A stretch of 64,000 bases of DNA from Pterobdella sp. o SKG-2022 (GCA_964035795.1 OZ038322.1:4388225-4452224), one strand, 5' to 3'; counted from the stretch's first letter, positions 1 through 13,253 are shown. A program made the numbers and translations. The notes: generated by a model from the letters alone, not told the origin.

Positions 1-870
1 TATATTAAATGCAAAACTAAGTTAAATAAAAATAAATCAAAAGCTTGAATTACCGAAAAAGAGAATGAAACGGGCAAGCATATTGTTTATGATCAGAGAA
101 CCGTTCGCACAAAAGAACAAAATTTGCTGAGTCGTTTTTTGAGCACTATCATAGTATACCACCAAAAGAGCGATCCAAAAAGCATTATTAACAGGGAAGG
201 AGTTTGGGGATATAAGAAGAAACAATCAGTACCCACTAGATTTCCCTTTTTTAAGCGTCAAGCCACAATTGCTTTCATTATGTTTGTCTATTTCGCCTCT
301 TATTTATTGAGATTATTTTTTTCAAAATTATTTTTCGATTTTAGAAAAAGAAAAAAAATATACAGAAAAAGGTTTCTTTCTAAACAAAATAAAAGATTTC
401 CAAGGTATCGACTCGGCTATGATATTCGCCATTAAAATCAGTAAAAAACAATTCTTGAAAATGAAATAGTTTTTTAAAATGTCGTTGTCTTTTTCTTAAT
501 TTAAAAACACAAATTCTCGATAAGCTCGGAGTTAAATTTCATTTAACTTGAACCTATGATGAAATTCGTGAAATTGTCAACTTTATGAAACACAAATTTT
601 TTTGAAATTGAAAAAAAACTTTTCACTGAAAGATTTTGAAAGCAAATATTTGTTTAATACATCAAATTCTAATCATAGAAAATTCATTTGCATGGACGTC
701 CATTTTGTTACTATTTAAAGAAACTGCAGGAATGCTAAAAGCGAACATAAATTATGATAAAAACGCATATAAAAACAATCAGTTACGGTGCATTGATCGA
801 AATTTAAAAGCGAATTTGATAGAGATCTTATTTAATTTCATTTTTTAGGATAAAGTTAACAGCTATTTAA
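1..870. other. AT-rich 5' flank of the APP gene
   Basis: No coding exon is supported here. The short open frames have no recognisable domain, and the sequence is AT-rich with many homopolymer runs. The stretch should hold the promoter and 5' untranslated region of the APP homologue that begins at 871, but I see no clear TATA/initiator pair that would fix a transcription start. Confidence 0.5.
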
Positions 871-3800
871 ATGATTTGGAAAGTTTTACTCTTGTTATTT
901 TTGGGCACATTGTATCTAGTGAAGGTAATTTATAACTTAGTTGGGTAAATTATCTTTAAAATGAATCATGATTCAAAAACACTAGGGGGATAATGAATTC
1001 GAGCCAAAGGTTGCTTTCATGTGTGATAGGCCTGTAAAGTACATGCAGAAAGATGGCTGGAAGACTGACAACACTGCATCCTGCATTAAGGACCCTGTTT
1101 CTATTTTTGTCTATTGCCAAAAAGTAAACTTTTTTCATTTTTAAGTTAGTTATTTCCAACTATTTTATATCTACAAGATCAATTAGTTTTTATAATCTTT
1201 TATACTGGTTTTTCAGTAAAATCGAAATGAATTAAGAATTTAAATATTTAAATATTAAAAATTAATTTACTTCATTTAGTAATTGTTTTGAAAAAGTGAA
1301 ATATATTCTTTTTTGTTTGAATAAACTGATCTATCTTTAGTTTGAAATTTTATTAGGTATAGGGTATGTATTCGAAAAATCAATAGAAAGATTCAGGTGA
1401 AATCTTTCTGGAATAGGTTTTTAAAGTCTGTACTCTCTGCTTTAAAATAATAAAACACATTTAAAAAATTCTGAAAAAAATACTTTTATAATTATTGTTT
1501 TTAAAATTGGGGTTGAACTTCAGAGGAAATCAGATCAAAGACTTTGAATACATGAATGATTAAATTGACTTTCATTTCATATCGAAATATTTATAGCTTT
1601 TATTATCACATGCACATTTGTTGTGCTTATATCATCATAGCAAACAAAAAGACATTTTGTGTGGGCTAATGATATGTGCCCATGTATCCATGACACCAGA
1701 CTATTGGTGCAGCGTTTCAAATGGGTGGATATGTCTACTTTGAAATAGGAAATTTAAGCACATCTTTGCAATGAAGTCTTTTAAAAATTAATTTTCTAAA
1801 ATTTATATCGCTACTTCATAAATAAGATATATTTTAACATTTATAGTAATTAAAAAACTACAAATCAATAACTTTCGTTTCGGATATACAAACCTAATAC
1901 AGCCTACCTAACCTTTGAGCTGATGTCTGTTAAACAGCGTTGAATCAAAGAACTGATAAAAATGGAATTTCTGAACGTTTCTAAACATTGAGAAACTACG
2001 GGGTTTAATAATATTTAAATACTGTCTAATGCCGAACTAAAAGTCTGTAACTGCCGCTTAATTTCGCTCCAACCGCTGCCATATATGCTTTTAATGTTGA
2101 TTTAGTAGTATCAGCTACACGCCCATAAAATCATAACGTTCTACTATTTTTCTCAAGTATTTTCACTGAAAAAAAATCATTATAATTAGGTTGCGATCGT
2201 TAAATTGAAAGCTGGGTTCAAATAAATATATAAGTAGTTTTTGTTTTCAGTTATGTTTATGTTAAGGGTAATTTGTTTTCATTTCAACACAGGCTCTGAA
2301 ATCGCAATGATTTTCATTTATTTTTTTTTATTTCATTGATCAATTTGGAAAATATTTAAAGCAAAAGAATAAAACGTTGATAGTAACTAGAATTTACACA
2401 AGCATAAAGTATAATGTAGCTCATCTAACATTCTAAAATGATTGAAGATGTCAGTATGGGAATTGATTATAGATTTATAATGCTATCAACAAAGATAGCA
2501 ATAATAAAGATGAATAGTTTGGCTTAGACACTTGACGTCACTATAAATATTTGCCTCTATCACATTACTATATAACAGCGCGTAAAGAACCCGCAACGTG
2601 ACTAATAATAATGAAAATTTCACGGACGCCGAAATGTGCGGGAATTTAAAAGCTCAATAAATTTAATTAAAGCAGAATCGATTAAAGTATTTATAATGTG
2701 TGCATGCACGGGAAACGCACATCTCAACGTTTCAGAGGCTGATTCATCTTCTTGGTTAGTTTTTGCTCAGGAACATCACCTTGATATGAATTGTTGAGTA
2801 AGTGGTAAAATTATTTGAAAAGCGTGTCGAGTGGTTTTGCGGAATAAGTAAAATTTAACGACACGATTATGAATGGTGTCGATTTCAGACAATTTATACA
2901 ATGTGTGTTTTTAAATCTGATGTATTAGGTGATTTAAAATTTTGATCAGGTTTCGATATTATGCAGTGCGATTTTTATGAATATTTTACACGTAGTTTAG
3001 AAATTAATCTAAATATTTTGATTGTAACAAGTAATGTTTCCAACTTTTTTAGAGGCGTTTTAAAATCCTCAGAAACAAATTGCTCTATAAAATGACATAT
3101 TTTCAGTTGCATATTGAGTTGCAGAGCGCGCGTGGCCTGAAAGCACAATGACTTATCTAATATGTATATAAATGACTATATTTGCTAAAATTAATAGCAT
3201 TATTGTGCAAATGAGTTAATTAATATTCTCGGGTGCCTTTTTTAATTGAATAGAAATTTTAAATAAAAAGCCAATTTTGCGTTATAGAGAATGTATATTT
3301 AACTTCAAAGCATCTGATGTGCCGAAGACTGCTCCAACATGAGATTGGAATTCCGATGAAAAAGTTCCGCAAAAACTTTGAACAAAATCACGCTTTGAAA
3401 ATGAGAAATTTTCACTAGACTAATTTTGAAAAATTTTCCAAATTTTAGCCATATAAATTCTCTATTAAGAATTAAACAAAACAAAATGCATTAAACTTTC
3501 AAAGGGCAACTTGTACTTCACTACATCACGCTGGCATCAAATAAGGAAAACAAAGAAAGGCTGAGTGAAATTAAAATTTTTACAGAAGTTTACTTGGGAT
3601 AAATTAGATTCTAGCAACTTTTTAAAAGATAAAAGAATCAATAAAACAAAATTAAGAACCAAACCAGCAACAAAAAGACCGTTAGCAGGCAGTAATCTTA
3701 TCTGACATTGTACATCTCATAAATCCTATGCTAAACTTTGCTTCATATCACGTTTTTGCATTGAGATATATTTTTAAAAAGCGCCTTTTTTTCATTCCAT

Positions 3801-5935
3801 AATTTTATGCTTTGCGGACATTGTTCAACCAACTCATTCATGATTCATGCTAGCTTTCTTGCTACCTATGATTCACAATCGACTACGTATCTATTGGAAA
3901 GGCATGAAAGGGAATTTAATAAAGATGCGATTCCTACTCGAAACAATGGGTACAAATAAAAAGTGAAATATTTATCCATACAGAAAGAATTTCAATAAAT
4001 TTTATTGCTGAGGCGCTAAAAGACTTTCGACAATGGAAATTTATTATAAAACCTAATTGAAAATTTCTAAGTTTTTCTAGCAGCAAAATAGTTTTTCTTA
4101 TGTCATCTATAACACAAAAGCTCCATTCATCCGCGCCTCCGCACACCCAGATCAATAAGATCTCGCTGCTCTGCTACTTCCTTTTGTATGTTGTTTTTTC
4201 CCTTTATTTGTGTATCATCATCCACCTTTTTGATATTTTCTATTCATACGTGAATAAATTCAGATGTGTATTTTTTATTTATGAGCTTTTAGTTTTATGA
4301 TTTTTTCAAATTTGAAATGAAGTTTAATTTACATAATGATTTTTTTTCTATACATATTTTGCCGGAAATTTTTATAATTTTTCTTGCGGCCGTAAATCTT
4401 GCATTTGTAGGTGTATTAGATGAACTATTGTGGCAAACCGGACCCCTTATTAACACCGATGTATTTATAGCATGGTTTCCTAGATTGCTTCTACCATTTT
4501 TATATCAGAGAAATGTAACTTAAAACTTTTTATTGAATAACAAAATGTAATTTTATTTCCCGCATTTGTATTTTAAGCTGGCTATCCATCTTACTTTTGT
4601 TCAATGCGTCATCAACATTTATCTTATCAACCAACAACTTTCTACTATTCCTCCATTTTTGATGATTTATTTCACACGTTTTTTACTCTTGCTTCAGTGA
4701 AATTTTACTTCAGTATTTCATATTTTTAAATTTCTCCAGAGTTCCATCATTCTTTTAACTCCGTGACTTAATCACAGATGGAATTCATTTCATAGACTTC
4801 AGCATCAATTTCTGTTCAAGAAGCTTTTCTTCAACTTCACCAAACTAAAGAACGTTTTAATCATTCGATTTCGAAATTGAAGGAATTTTTTCCATTTGAC
4901 AAAATACACGCTAAAACATTATATTAAATCTACCGAATTTCCAACTTCACTTTTACATATATTTCGCAACATAAATATCCACTAGATCACCACACACATA
5001 TGTCACCACAAAGCACCAAGTACATCCCATTCTTTTCAGTTGTATCCTGAGTTGGACATCAGGAATGTGGCAGAGGCACCGAAGAATGAGACCATTGACA
5101 ACTGGTGTTTTTTTGGAGAAAAGAGCAACAAAGATGGCGGTGATTGTAAAGAGTTTCAAGTCACTCCATACAAATGCTTAGGTACAACCGGATGATCATT
5201 TTGTATATAAATTCTTATTTTTTATGACAGTTGTCCATTAAACTTCACAAATACTAAACAGGATGTCAGACAAAAGTTTTTCAAATTCAAAAACACATTT
5301 ATAGCTTTACAACGCGTTTTTTAAACTTCATTTTTCACATAAATATTGATTATAAATTAACTATATTATTTGATAAAATTTTGAATCAACTTTATATCAT
5401 ACTGTTTATTTATGTAATGGGAGATGCCATTAAACCGCAGTGGGACCTTTCCAAAGTGAGTCATTGACGGTGCCTGAAAACTGCCAGTTTGACCATATCC
5501 ACGATTCCAAGGTGACATTTGTGTCCACTTCGAAATTCAGTTTTTTAACCAATATTTTAGGTGCCAATCATCTTCACTTCGTAAATTCATTAATGCTTTA
5601 ACGGCGTTTATTTACTAATCTCAATAATGAAAGAAACAAAAAGTATTTATTAACTTAATTCACAAAGCTTTTCGTAAGGCAAGCTTACACCATCAAGTGA
5701 TCTCAACATATTTACTTTGCATGTACAGTTTAGCAGCAAATTTTAATCATGAACGAAACCCAAGAAACAAATGTAATCTATATACCTTTTCAGACATGCA
5801 CAACGGTAGCAGAATGGAACAAGGTGACCCAGAAAAACTGTCTAGACAGGGGAATGCACCGCAATTCATTTTCCATGCTCCAACCATGCAGCATCAATCG
5901 TTTCCAGGGGGCTGAGTTCGTCTGCTGTCCACATG
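871..5935 (+). CDS. APP: APP exons 1-5: signal peptide and E1 (growth-factor-like plus copper-binding folds)
   Basis: Exon 1 encodes a hydrophobic leader (MIWKVLLLLFLGTLYLVK). Exons 2-4 encode the growth-factor-like domain with the family cysteine spacing (FMC, ASC, VYC, NWC, GDC, YKC) and the motif YPELDIRNV. Exons 4-5 encode the copper-binding fold, which ends in the diagnostic GAEFVCCP. The fold is complete, but the histidines that bind copper in the vertebrate protein are substituted (see findings). Intron 2 (1124-5039) is the longest in the gene, at 3.9 kb. Confidence 0.95.
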
Positions 5936-8900
5936 GTTGGCTCCTAGTTAATCATCATTAATCAACAATAATAAATCAATATTAACCAATTGTCAGTAAT
6001 AATCATTAAGCAATTTTAATAAATCATTATTAATCACTTATAATTAACTTTCCTTAATCGATAATAACTAATCTTCTTTTTTTAAATTTATAGTCATTAT
6101 GTTCTTTAAAGGATGGTGCTCGACGCAATATGTTTCATTGATTGTCGTTTTATTTCTTCATATTCAATAAATCTCACCCTCGATAAGAAACCCGCTTATA
6201 AATTGGATTTGATTGGTATTTTTATGAGAACAAAGAAGGATTGAGTAGTATGAAGCTTAAAAGGAATTTGTTTTGTTTTAATATAGTTTTTATCATAAAA
6301 ATGTTTGTAAAAAAAGAATTTAAATTATCTTAAAATGCTTGAGTTTAAAAAAACAATTTATTTTACATTTAAAAAATACGCACGCTTTTTTTATGTTTTT
6401 TTAAAGGTATGTACTTGACTTTAGAAATGAACGCGTCGCAGGTTTTTTTTTATTTTCTCCAAATTGAACATTTTTCTTGAAAATAACAGCACAAAGTCAT
6501 GAGGAGAACTCTGAAATAAAAGCCACAACATCAAAGCTCAAACATACTACTAAAGTCATCGATAAAACAGTCGAAACAGCTTCGAAGACAGAAAGCTTGC
6601 TTGCAAATGATGTTGAAGAAAATGCTTACCGTCCTGCATTTGAGGAGTATAAGAAATTCGTCAACAACAAAAACATCAACTACAACAAGTTCTCCTTGGA
6701 GGAACATAAGCTCTTCAAAGAGGCCAAGAAGGAACTTAAAAAACAACATCAACACAAACTTGAAAAGGTGCCTTTATTCAATTCACTCGTATAATCTGTT
6801 GATTTAATACCATATTGCATTTTTATTTGCTCACATCAAAATCTTGTTTGGATGTCATTGTAGATAATGAAGGAATGGTCGGAGGCTCGTAAAAGAATAA
6901 GCGAGTTGAATGCATTGAAGCCTTCAATGGCCAACTCTTTGAACAAGCAAGTCACAAAGGTCTGTTTTATTTTTATAGCTCTTTCTCACAATTAACTTTT
7001 AAAAATCGAGTCATGTAACTTGAAACTCTCTCCAAAACATACATCCAATCTTGCAATCTTCTTTTATTCTTCAAATCCTGCTTCTAATGTTTTTTTAGCA
7101 ATTAAACTTTTGCAACTGTGTTTTACATGGTCGCTAATAACCTTAAAAATTGGCAACTTCATTTTTTTGCATTTTTTTCGAGTAATCCAAATATGATGTT
7201 AATAAAAATGCCTCTAGTATTTAATTGAAGAAATAAAATTTTTTTCAAATTTTCAAATAGCATCTGCACCGACATTTTATGCTGGTTTTGCTTGGAAAGA
7301 ATCACACACAGTTTTTAAATTCTTTATTTCAAGTTTTGATTACTTTATGAAATTTTTTCGAATAACATGCAACAAAGCAGTTCAATTTTGTCTTCTCCAC
7401 AAAACCACACGCATCATGGACGCGTCTTTTATATGGGCATCAAGACGGTACTTTTGTAGGCACTAAATGCTTAATGATCCCGCAGAGGTTTCAAGAGCTG
7501 AACCTGGCTGAAGACACATCGATGGAGGAGAAGAAGAGGCAACTGATGTCGATGCATGCATCTCAGATCGACGTTAGTCCCTCATGTTCAGCTTATCGTT
7601 GGACGCCGTTTTTCGTGTTTAATTATGTTTTTTTTCGAATAATTTACACAAAATATTTTAGTTTTTAATTTTTTTGTTGAATAATTTCCATTACTGTAAA
7701 TTATATTGAAAGCATAGCCTATGAAACGTTTTTTTCAATTGTACGATAGGATATTGGCATGATTAGATTTATATTTTATTTGATTTATCACCGTGTTTTC
7801 TGTTTTGAAAGTTTTTGATTTTTTCCATTTCTGGAAAATTTGTTTGTCATTAATTCTCAATAACAAGCTTATAAAACAGGAGATATCCGAAATGAGGAAG
7901 AAGAACAATTGGAGGGACATGAAAGACGCCATGAAAAAAGGCAACGAGTTCCACGTGAGTGGGCGTTTGTTGGGAGTTTACATGTCTCAACATTATATTT
8001 TCCATTGAATTTCAAATAAGTCCAATACACCTCTTATATTATCCACTAAAATTTTAAAAAAAAATAAAATTATTTTATTACATTTTAAATCCTTTTTAAA
8101 AAATTTTTTAATGCAAGTTATTCTTTCACCGCAGGTTTACATGTTTTTCGAGCATGCTTTCAAAGCTCTGGATAGACAACGTCTGCGCGCCATTAACAAG
8201 CTCAATCATTTGAAAGTGAATGGATTATTTTAAATTAATTATCTCTTTCAGCATATTTTGTAACTTTATATCGTGCTTGAAAACCTAATTTATGTTCATG
8301 TGTGTGGCAATGCTGCTGCTAATGACGTTATTACCATAATAATTTCTAATCAAGCCCACATAACTTGATGTGCTCGTTTATGAGAATTCAATATTGCTGT
8401 TTTATATAGTAGCATGCACTCCATCTCACTTGGGCATATTATGCACCGATGCTGCGAGCACTTTTAAAGGAATTTTATATTTTTTCGGGGAATAATATGA
8501 CATGGAAACATGGCATTTAATGCTTGTATACAGTTCCAAAACCATCTTATTTCGATTAAATTTTCAAAAAGTATATACTTCTAAAAACAAAAACTCAACA
8601 CAACAACCGCACCAGGCATCGGAAGGAACAGAGGAGGAGAAGAAGAAGGCAGAAAAGAAAGTGACAGAGTTGAACAACCAGATGGAGGATTTGGTGGCTG
8701 AGCTGGACAGTGTTCCTGGTCTCAAGGAACGACTTCACAAGAAAACCAGTATGTTTTGTGTTGTAACATCACGTTTGCATTACCACATGGCTTAAGGTGT
8801 GTTTGATGGGTAAAAACTTTCGTGAAAAATCTTTCAGATAAAAATGGCTTGAGAGATAATTATTCAAAAGTTCCGTAATTTTTGATAATGCCAAAAATAA

Positions 8901-11657
8901 ATATAGCAAAGAAATTTTTTCGAAACGTGTGAAGAAGAATCCGTGCGAATATATTTACACAAAATATTAAGAGGTTTTTAAACTAAGCAAAGTTTAAGCT
9001 GAAGAAAGCTTTTGTATTGCCAGGCTTCAGAACATATAATTGAAATTTATTTTCGAAGCCAATGTAGTTAAAAAAAAATTTGAGAAAACTTTATTAAACA
9101 AAAATTTTTCTCGTTAAAAATTTTACGCAATATACAAAATCACTCAGCTTTTTCAAGGGTTTCTCTATTATTTTCTGTTTTTTTTGGAGAATTGTAGTTA
9201 AAGGAAATCAACGCATTTTTAGTTCTAGAATTTATTCACAGGAAAATTTAGGTTACAGTGTTTCATATTGATAATGTGCAATTTTGAATGTTCTTTTCTG
9301 CATTTTTCCGTAAATTTTCATAATTTCTTCAGTTTGGATTTTCTTACTCAGTTTTGCAGTTATATATAACTTGATAAAATTACAGACAAACTTTTCTCAA
9401 AATACGGATACACTGAGTTTCTGGCCTCGAATAAGAAGGCGGCCACATCGACTACCACAACAACCACTACCACAACTACTACAACCACCCTCAGTTCTAA
9501 GAAATCTTCACTTAAAGATTATACTGGTGAAGATGAATATTCTGATGATGAGGAAGATGAGGAGGAGTATGATGAAGAATTTAGTGGCAATGTCGAGGTA
9601 GCTCAAACTTTTATATTTCAATTATTTCGATTTATTCAACATTTATTTATTGCCAAGTTTATCAGTGTATCTTTAAACTTTGAACTATTCTCTAAAGCAT
9701 ACTGAAAAGAAAGATAAAGCTATTTATGCTTCTGAAACGGCTACAACGGTTCCTGTTGGAAAAGAAAAAAGAATCGGCTTCCATTCAAACCAGAGTTCTA
9801 AGAAGATGAAAGAGGCTAAAAATAAAGAAGAAACCACACAGAAATCCCTTGATGTTGCTGATGACAAAATGCTTAACGATGGAGAAGCAACTAAAACGAC
9901 GAAACAACAAGACCTCAAAATTAGTGAAGCTATTCCTAAAGAACATGTGACTACGAAAATAAAAAATTCATGGTCTGACACTATTTCAAACAATGGCGAT
10001 AAGAAAGCGGATGCGGTGAATAATATGGATGCGAAGAAAAAGGAAGACAAGAAGGGCTCCACGGATATATATCCTAACGATGCACCAGCCATTAGCAACA
10101 ATATCGAACCAAGCACAATCAAACAAAGACTCTATACGTTCTTCGCATCTTCTACCACAAACAATGGAGATAGTGGAGGTAGTAATGATAATGACGAGAG
10201 TGTTAGTGTGGATAATAGTGCTGATATTTCGGAAGATAATGACGAATCATTCAGTCGAGATAGTGCAGACAAAGACAGTTACAAAAGTATGTGTTTCATA
10301 ATCAAGTTTCCTGTTTGTTTAAAGTTTTTGAAAATCGAAAAATTGATCGATTCGATTATAACGCACTTAACTAGAGTTTAAAAATTCAAAGGTAAAACTG
10401 AACCTACCAAAACCACTCAAATGAATGAGAAGAACAGCGAGAAGGTAGAAGGGACCATTTTGAACGACAAGAAGATCTCTCTAGAGGGCTTCTACGTGGA
10501 CAAGGAGCAAGATGCTGGTCATATGAAGCACAGCCCTCTCTTCATGAAACAGGTCATACAACAGTCAATACTTAACAACTTCACACATTCAGAAGGGTCA
10601 TAAAAATAAAAAAAATTATAATACAAAAAAGTGTTTTAACGTTGTTGTCAGCTTGTAATGCTTTAAAGAAACTGCTATGTATAAGAATACAGATATATCT
10701 AAAAGTTTGTATGCCTTATCTCATTACTATCATCATCATCGTTCCACGACTATTTCTATGCTAGTATGCGCTTATGCATATAGATGCTCTATGTATTAAG
10801 AAACATTTTAAATTTATCAATGCAATTACGTGTATGATTATTGTGGCATTAACTCCAGGAGTTTCTACAAAACATCATGTATAAGTATTATTTATTAATA
10901 TAGTTTTTAATGTATAATCTTTAAATAAATATTTATAATTTCTCATTCGCCAATCAACGTTACAACCCACTTAGTCGCACGTAAAGAAGCACAGAGGTGG
11001 TAAGGAGTTTTCCTCAGCCATCCCTTTGGGCTTGGGAGTGGGTATGATCACTGTGGCTGTAGTTATCGTGGCAGGGGTGTTGGTAATGCGTCGTAGAGGT
11101 AGTACTAAGCAACAACATCGCATGCTGCCCACTGAACCCATGCCAGTCGACATGGCTTCAAGTCCCGAGGAGAACCATCTTACTAATATGCAGGTTGGTG
11201 TGTTTAATGGGTTTCGCTGTTTAATGAACCGAAAATATCTTATCAATAATATTTTTATTCTAGTCTTTTTGAACTAATTTTTGATTATTAAATTTTATTT
11301 TCATTATTGTTTTTAATTCTTCGAGTCAAACGTAAATATTCACTTTTGGTACAAATATTTGTACCTCCACTTGATAATGTAAATTCATCTTACGAAAAGC
11401 TTCGTGAAATCAAATAAACTCCCAAAAGTGTTTTCATTTGAATTATTGTTTTTATTTTTATTACTAATTTATTTGAAATATACAAAATTTCAAAATAATT
11501 TTTTTGTTATCACATTTTTTAATTTAAAATTTTATCATTATGTGCTTTATTTTAGGTATATTGAGTTTATTATAATGGAAATATCAAACGTCACAAGGTG
11601 AACGGCTATGAGAATCCAACCTACAAGTACTTCGAATCGATCAACACTCAAAACTAA
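871..11657 (+). CDS. APP: Amyloid precursor protein (APP) homologue, complete 16-exon gene
   Basis: Type I membrane protein of the APP/APPL/APL-1 family, which acts at the cell surface and synapse and is cut by secretases. Coding exons: 871-924, 986-1123, 5040-5181, 5441-5511, 5794-5935, 6490-6767, 6864-6959, 7486-7572, 7880-7954, 8135-8215, 8616-8748, 9386-9597, 9698-10286, 10392-10552, 10987-11193, 11598-11657. All introns are GT-AG with matching phases; the total is 2526 nt, 841 residues plus TAA. Order: signal peptide (1-18), E1 with 12 cysteines (about 20-182), E2 helices (about 230-432), long Thr/acidic/Lys-rich linker (433-755), transmembrane segment (about 764-787), and a cytoplasmic tail ending in YENPTY (826-831). 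There is no Kunitz domain. A poly(A) signal AATAAA lies at 11713. The start is the only Met that opens a signal peptide joined in frame to E1. The AG before the last exon follows a purine-rich stretch, and the exon-15 start could be 10987 or 10990. Confidence 0.96.
2533..2550 (+). promoter_or_regulatory. Perfect CRE palindrome beside a TATA-like box in APP intron 2
   Basis: TGACGTCA at 2533-2540 is followed directly by CTATAAATAT. A full CRE next to a TATA-like sequence is uncommon by chance in an AT-rich intron and could mark an internal promoter. No downstream exon was identified that such a transcript would use, so the role is only a possibility. Confidence 0.25.
6490..8748 (+). CDS. APP: APP exons 6-11: E2 helical domain
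   Basis: Six exons encode the charged antiparallel helical E2 domain, which in the family binds heparan sulphate and mediates dimerisation. Recognisable blocks are YRPAFEEYKKFV, the helix with IMKEWSEARKRI, the MEEKKRQLMSMHASQ helix and VYMFFEHAFKALDRQRL. The phase pattern is 1-0-0-0-0-0-1. The acidic region that usually separates E1 from E2 is reduced to a short Lys/Thr/Ser segment in exon 6. Confidence 0.93.
9386..10552 (+). CDS. APP: APP exons 12-14: extended juxtamembrane linker
   Basis: Exon 12 carries an uninterrupted run of twelve threonines followed by an Asp/Glu-rich stretch. Exon 13 (589 nt) is a low-complexity Lys/Asp/Ser/Asn-rich segment of about 196 residues. Exon 14 ends in the sequence DAGHMKHSPLFMKQ just before the membrane. 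At about 320 residues the linker is more than twice the usual length. It shows no clear match to the vertebrate amyloid-beta peptide, as is common for invertebrate family members. Confidence 0.88.
10553..10610 (+). promoter_or_regulatory. Read-through stop and poly(A) signal after APP exon 14
   Basis: If the exon-14 donor is not used, the frame runs 16 further codons to TAA at 10601-10603, and AATAAA follows at 10605. A second AATAAA lies near 10925. Use of these sites would give a secreted ectodomain without a membrane anchor. This is seen in the sequence; whether it is used is unknown. Confidence 0.35.
10987..11657 (+). CDS. APP: APP exons 15-16: transmembrane segment and cytoplasmic tail
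   Basis: Exon 15 encodes a 24-residue hydrophobic helix with glycines (PLGLGVGMITVAVVIVAG) stopped by RRR, then a tail with the family-like SSPEENHLTNMQ. Exon 16 encodes NGYENPTYKYFE, the adaptor-binding YENPTY motif found at the C-terminus of all APP proteins. The helix is the expected gamma-secretase substrate and the tail the AICD. Confidence 0.96.
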
Positions 11658-13253
11658 CAACTGCTCTTAGCTTTAAATTATCGCCTTTTTTATATTTCTC
11701 AGTATTTAATTAAATAAATAGTCTGAAATGTTCGCATAACATTCCATTATTAGTTTATGTTGTCATTTCATATCATCATCATAAGCTTTTTATACTTTTT
11801 AATTTCTACTAGTCAGTTGTCAAATTTATCATGGGTTACTATTTTTTTCAAAAGTTGTTTTTAGATTTGCATTTGGATTAAATGAACGAGATTATGTACC
11901 AGCTTATTTAATCATTTTCTATTGTTTGTTTGCAAATTAAATTGTTGAGTATTTAGATTTTTACACCGTTTTTCGAGTTATTTTCCACACATCACTAGTT
12001 CCGCTTAGTTTTTAGTTAAGACTGTTGTGAAGAATTTTTGCTTTTAAATAGATCAATATTATTTCAAATTCCTTTAACATTGTTACGCATAATTTTTTAA
12101 TTTTTTTCTGCACGTAATCAAGCAAAAAATCGCTTACATTAGAACCCTTGCTTCACATTTCCTAAATATTCTGCAGAATATAACGTGTTAGAACTTTATC
12201 ATTATTCAATATTCAAACAATATTAAGCTACTATAGTTTCCTAACCAAAAAGTTCACAACCAGCATAATTTCATTGCTTTTCACACTTAGTCCAAGATAG
12301 ACCTAACGATGCATCAGAAATAGTTATTTTACTACATTGAAAATAGAAATTTTTCAAGTATATGATTGCATTTGCTTTCAGTTCAATGTTTAATTTGTTT
12401 TAGCAGTCGTATTTAAATTACTAGCCTAGTTTCCGAGGTAATGTTCTAAGCTTGTCATTGAAAATCTTATCCACATTACCCACAATATTTATATTTAATT
12501 TTCTTTAACAGGTAATAAATTTAATAATTATTCATTTTTTAATATTTTAAAAATGTTTTTATATTGTTTGATACTTGTTAAATTACTTAACGAAACATTG
12601 TTATGTTAGTCATAAGCACACACTACAAGAAACGTTGTACATAGTCTCCAACGCTTACAGTCTTGCTAGGTGTTGTCTAATTACCAAAATTTAAATAATT
12701 ATCAATAAACTGAAATATTTTGAATTTCCATTTACTGAAGAAAATTTTCCATTCATTTCTTTTTATACGCAAAATTTTGCTACACCTATTAATATTTCCC
12801 AAGTTGAATCTTAAGAAATTCCCTATATAATGTAATGTTTGATGTTATGCATTATGTGTAGTAGTATGAAACATTCCATGGGTCTAAGGCATTTAAAAAA
12901 ATTTAATTTGAAAATATCTTGAACCAAGAAGATATGAATTAAAGGTTTTTAATATGCATTTTATCTAATCACATTTCCTTTATAAATCGCGTAGCTTCGT
13001 ATTAAAAAGTATGATGTATTGGTAGCTTGTCGTTCCAATAAATTTTTTCCGTGGTTTTGTTTTTTAATAAAAAAATTCTTCCTTCACCTTGAATATGTCA
13101 CTTAAAACGTTATATGATTCAAAGATGCGAAGTTCAACTAGAGTTACTTATACACTTTGAACCGTCCCAAAGAGTAATTTAGAATTATAATTTTAAAACG
13201 TTTAACGAAATTTTTTCTTACCGTTTTAAAATCCTTTTTGACTTGCCATCACT
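11658..13253. other. APP 3' UTR and AT-rich intergenic spacer
   Basis: The first part should be APP 3' UTR, with AATAAA at 11713-11718. Beyond that the sequence is AT-rich, and I find no exon, repeat array or RNA gene up to the transferase start at 13254. Confidence 0.5.

Noticed and set aside
5936..6489. Kunitz inhibitor exon in APP, as in vertebrate APP
   Set aside because: The 554-bp intron after the copper-binding exon has no Cys-rich open frame, and the phases join exons 5 and 6 directly.
9724..10122. 132-codon minus-strand open frame
   Set aside because: Antisense shadow of APP exon 13, whose low-complexity codons leave the opposite strand open.
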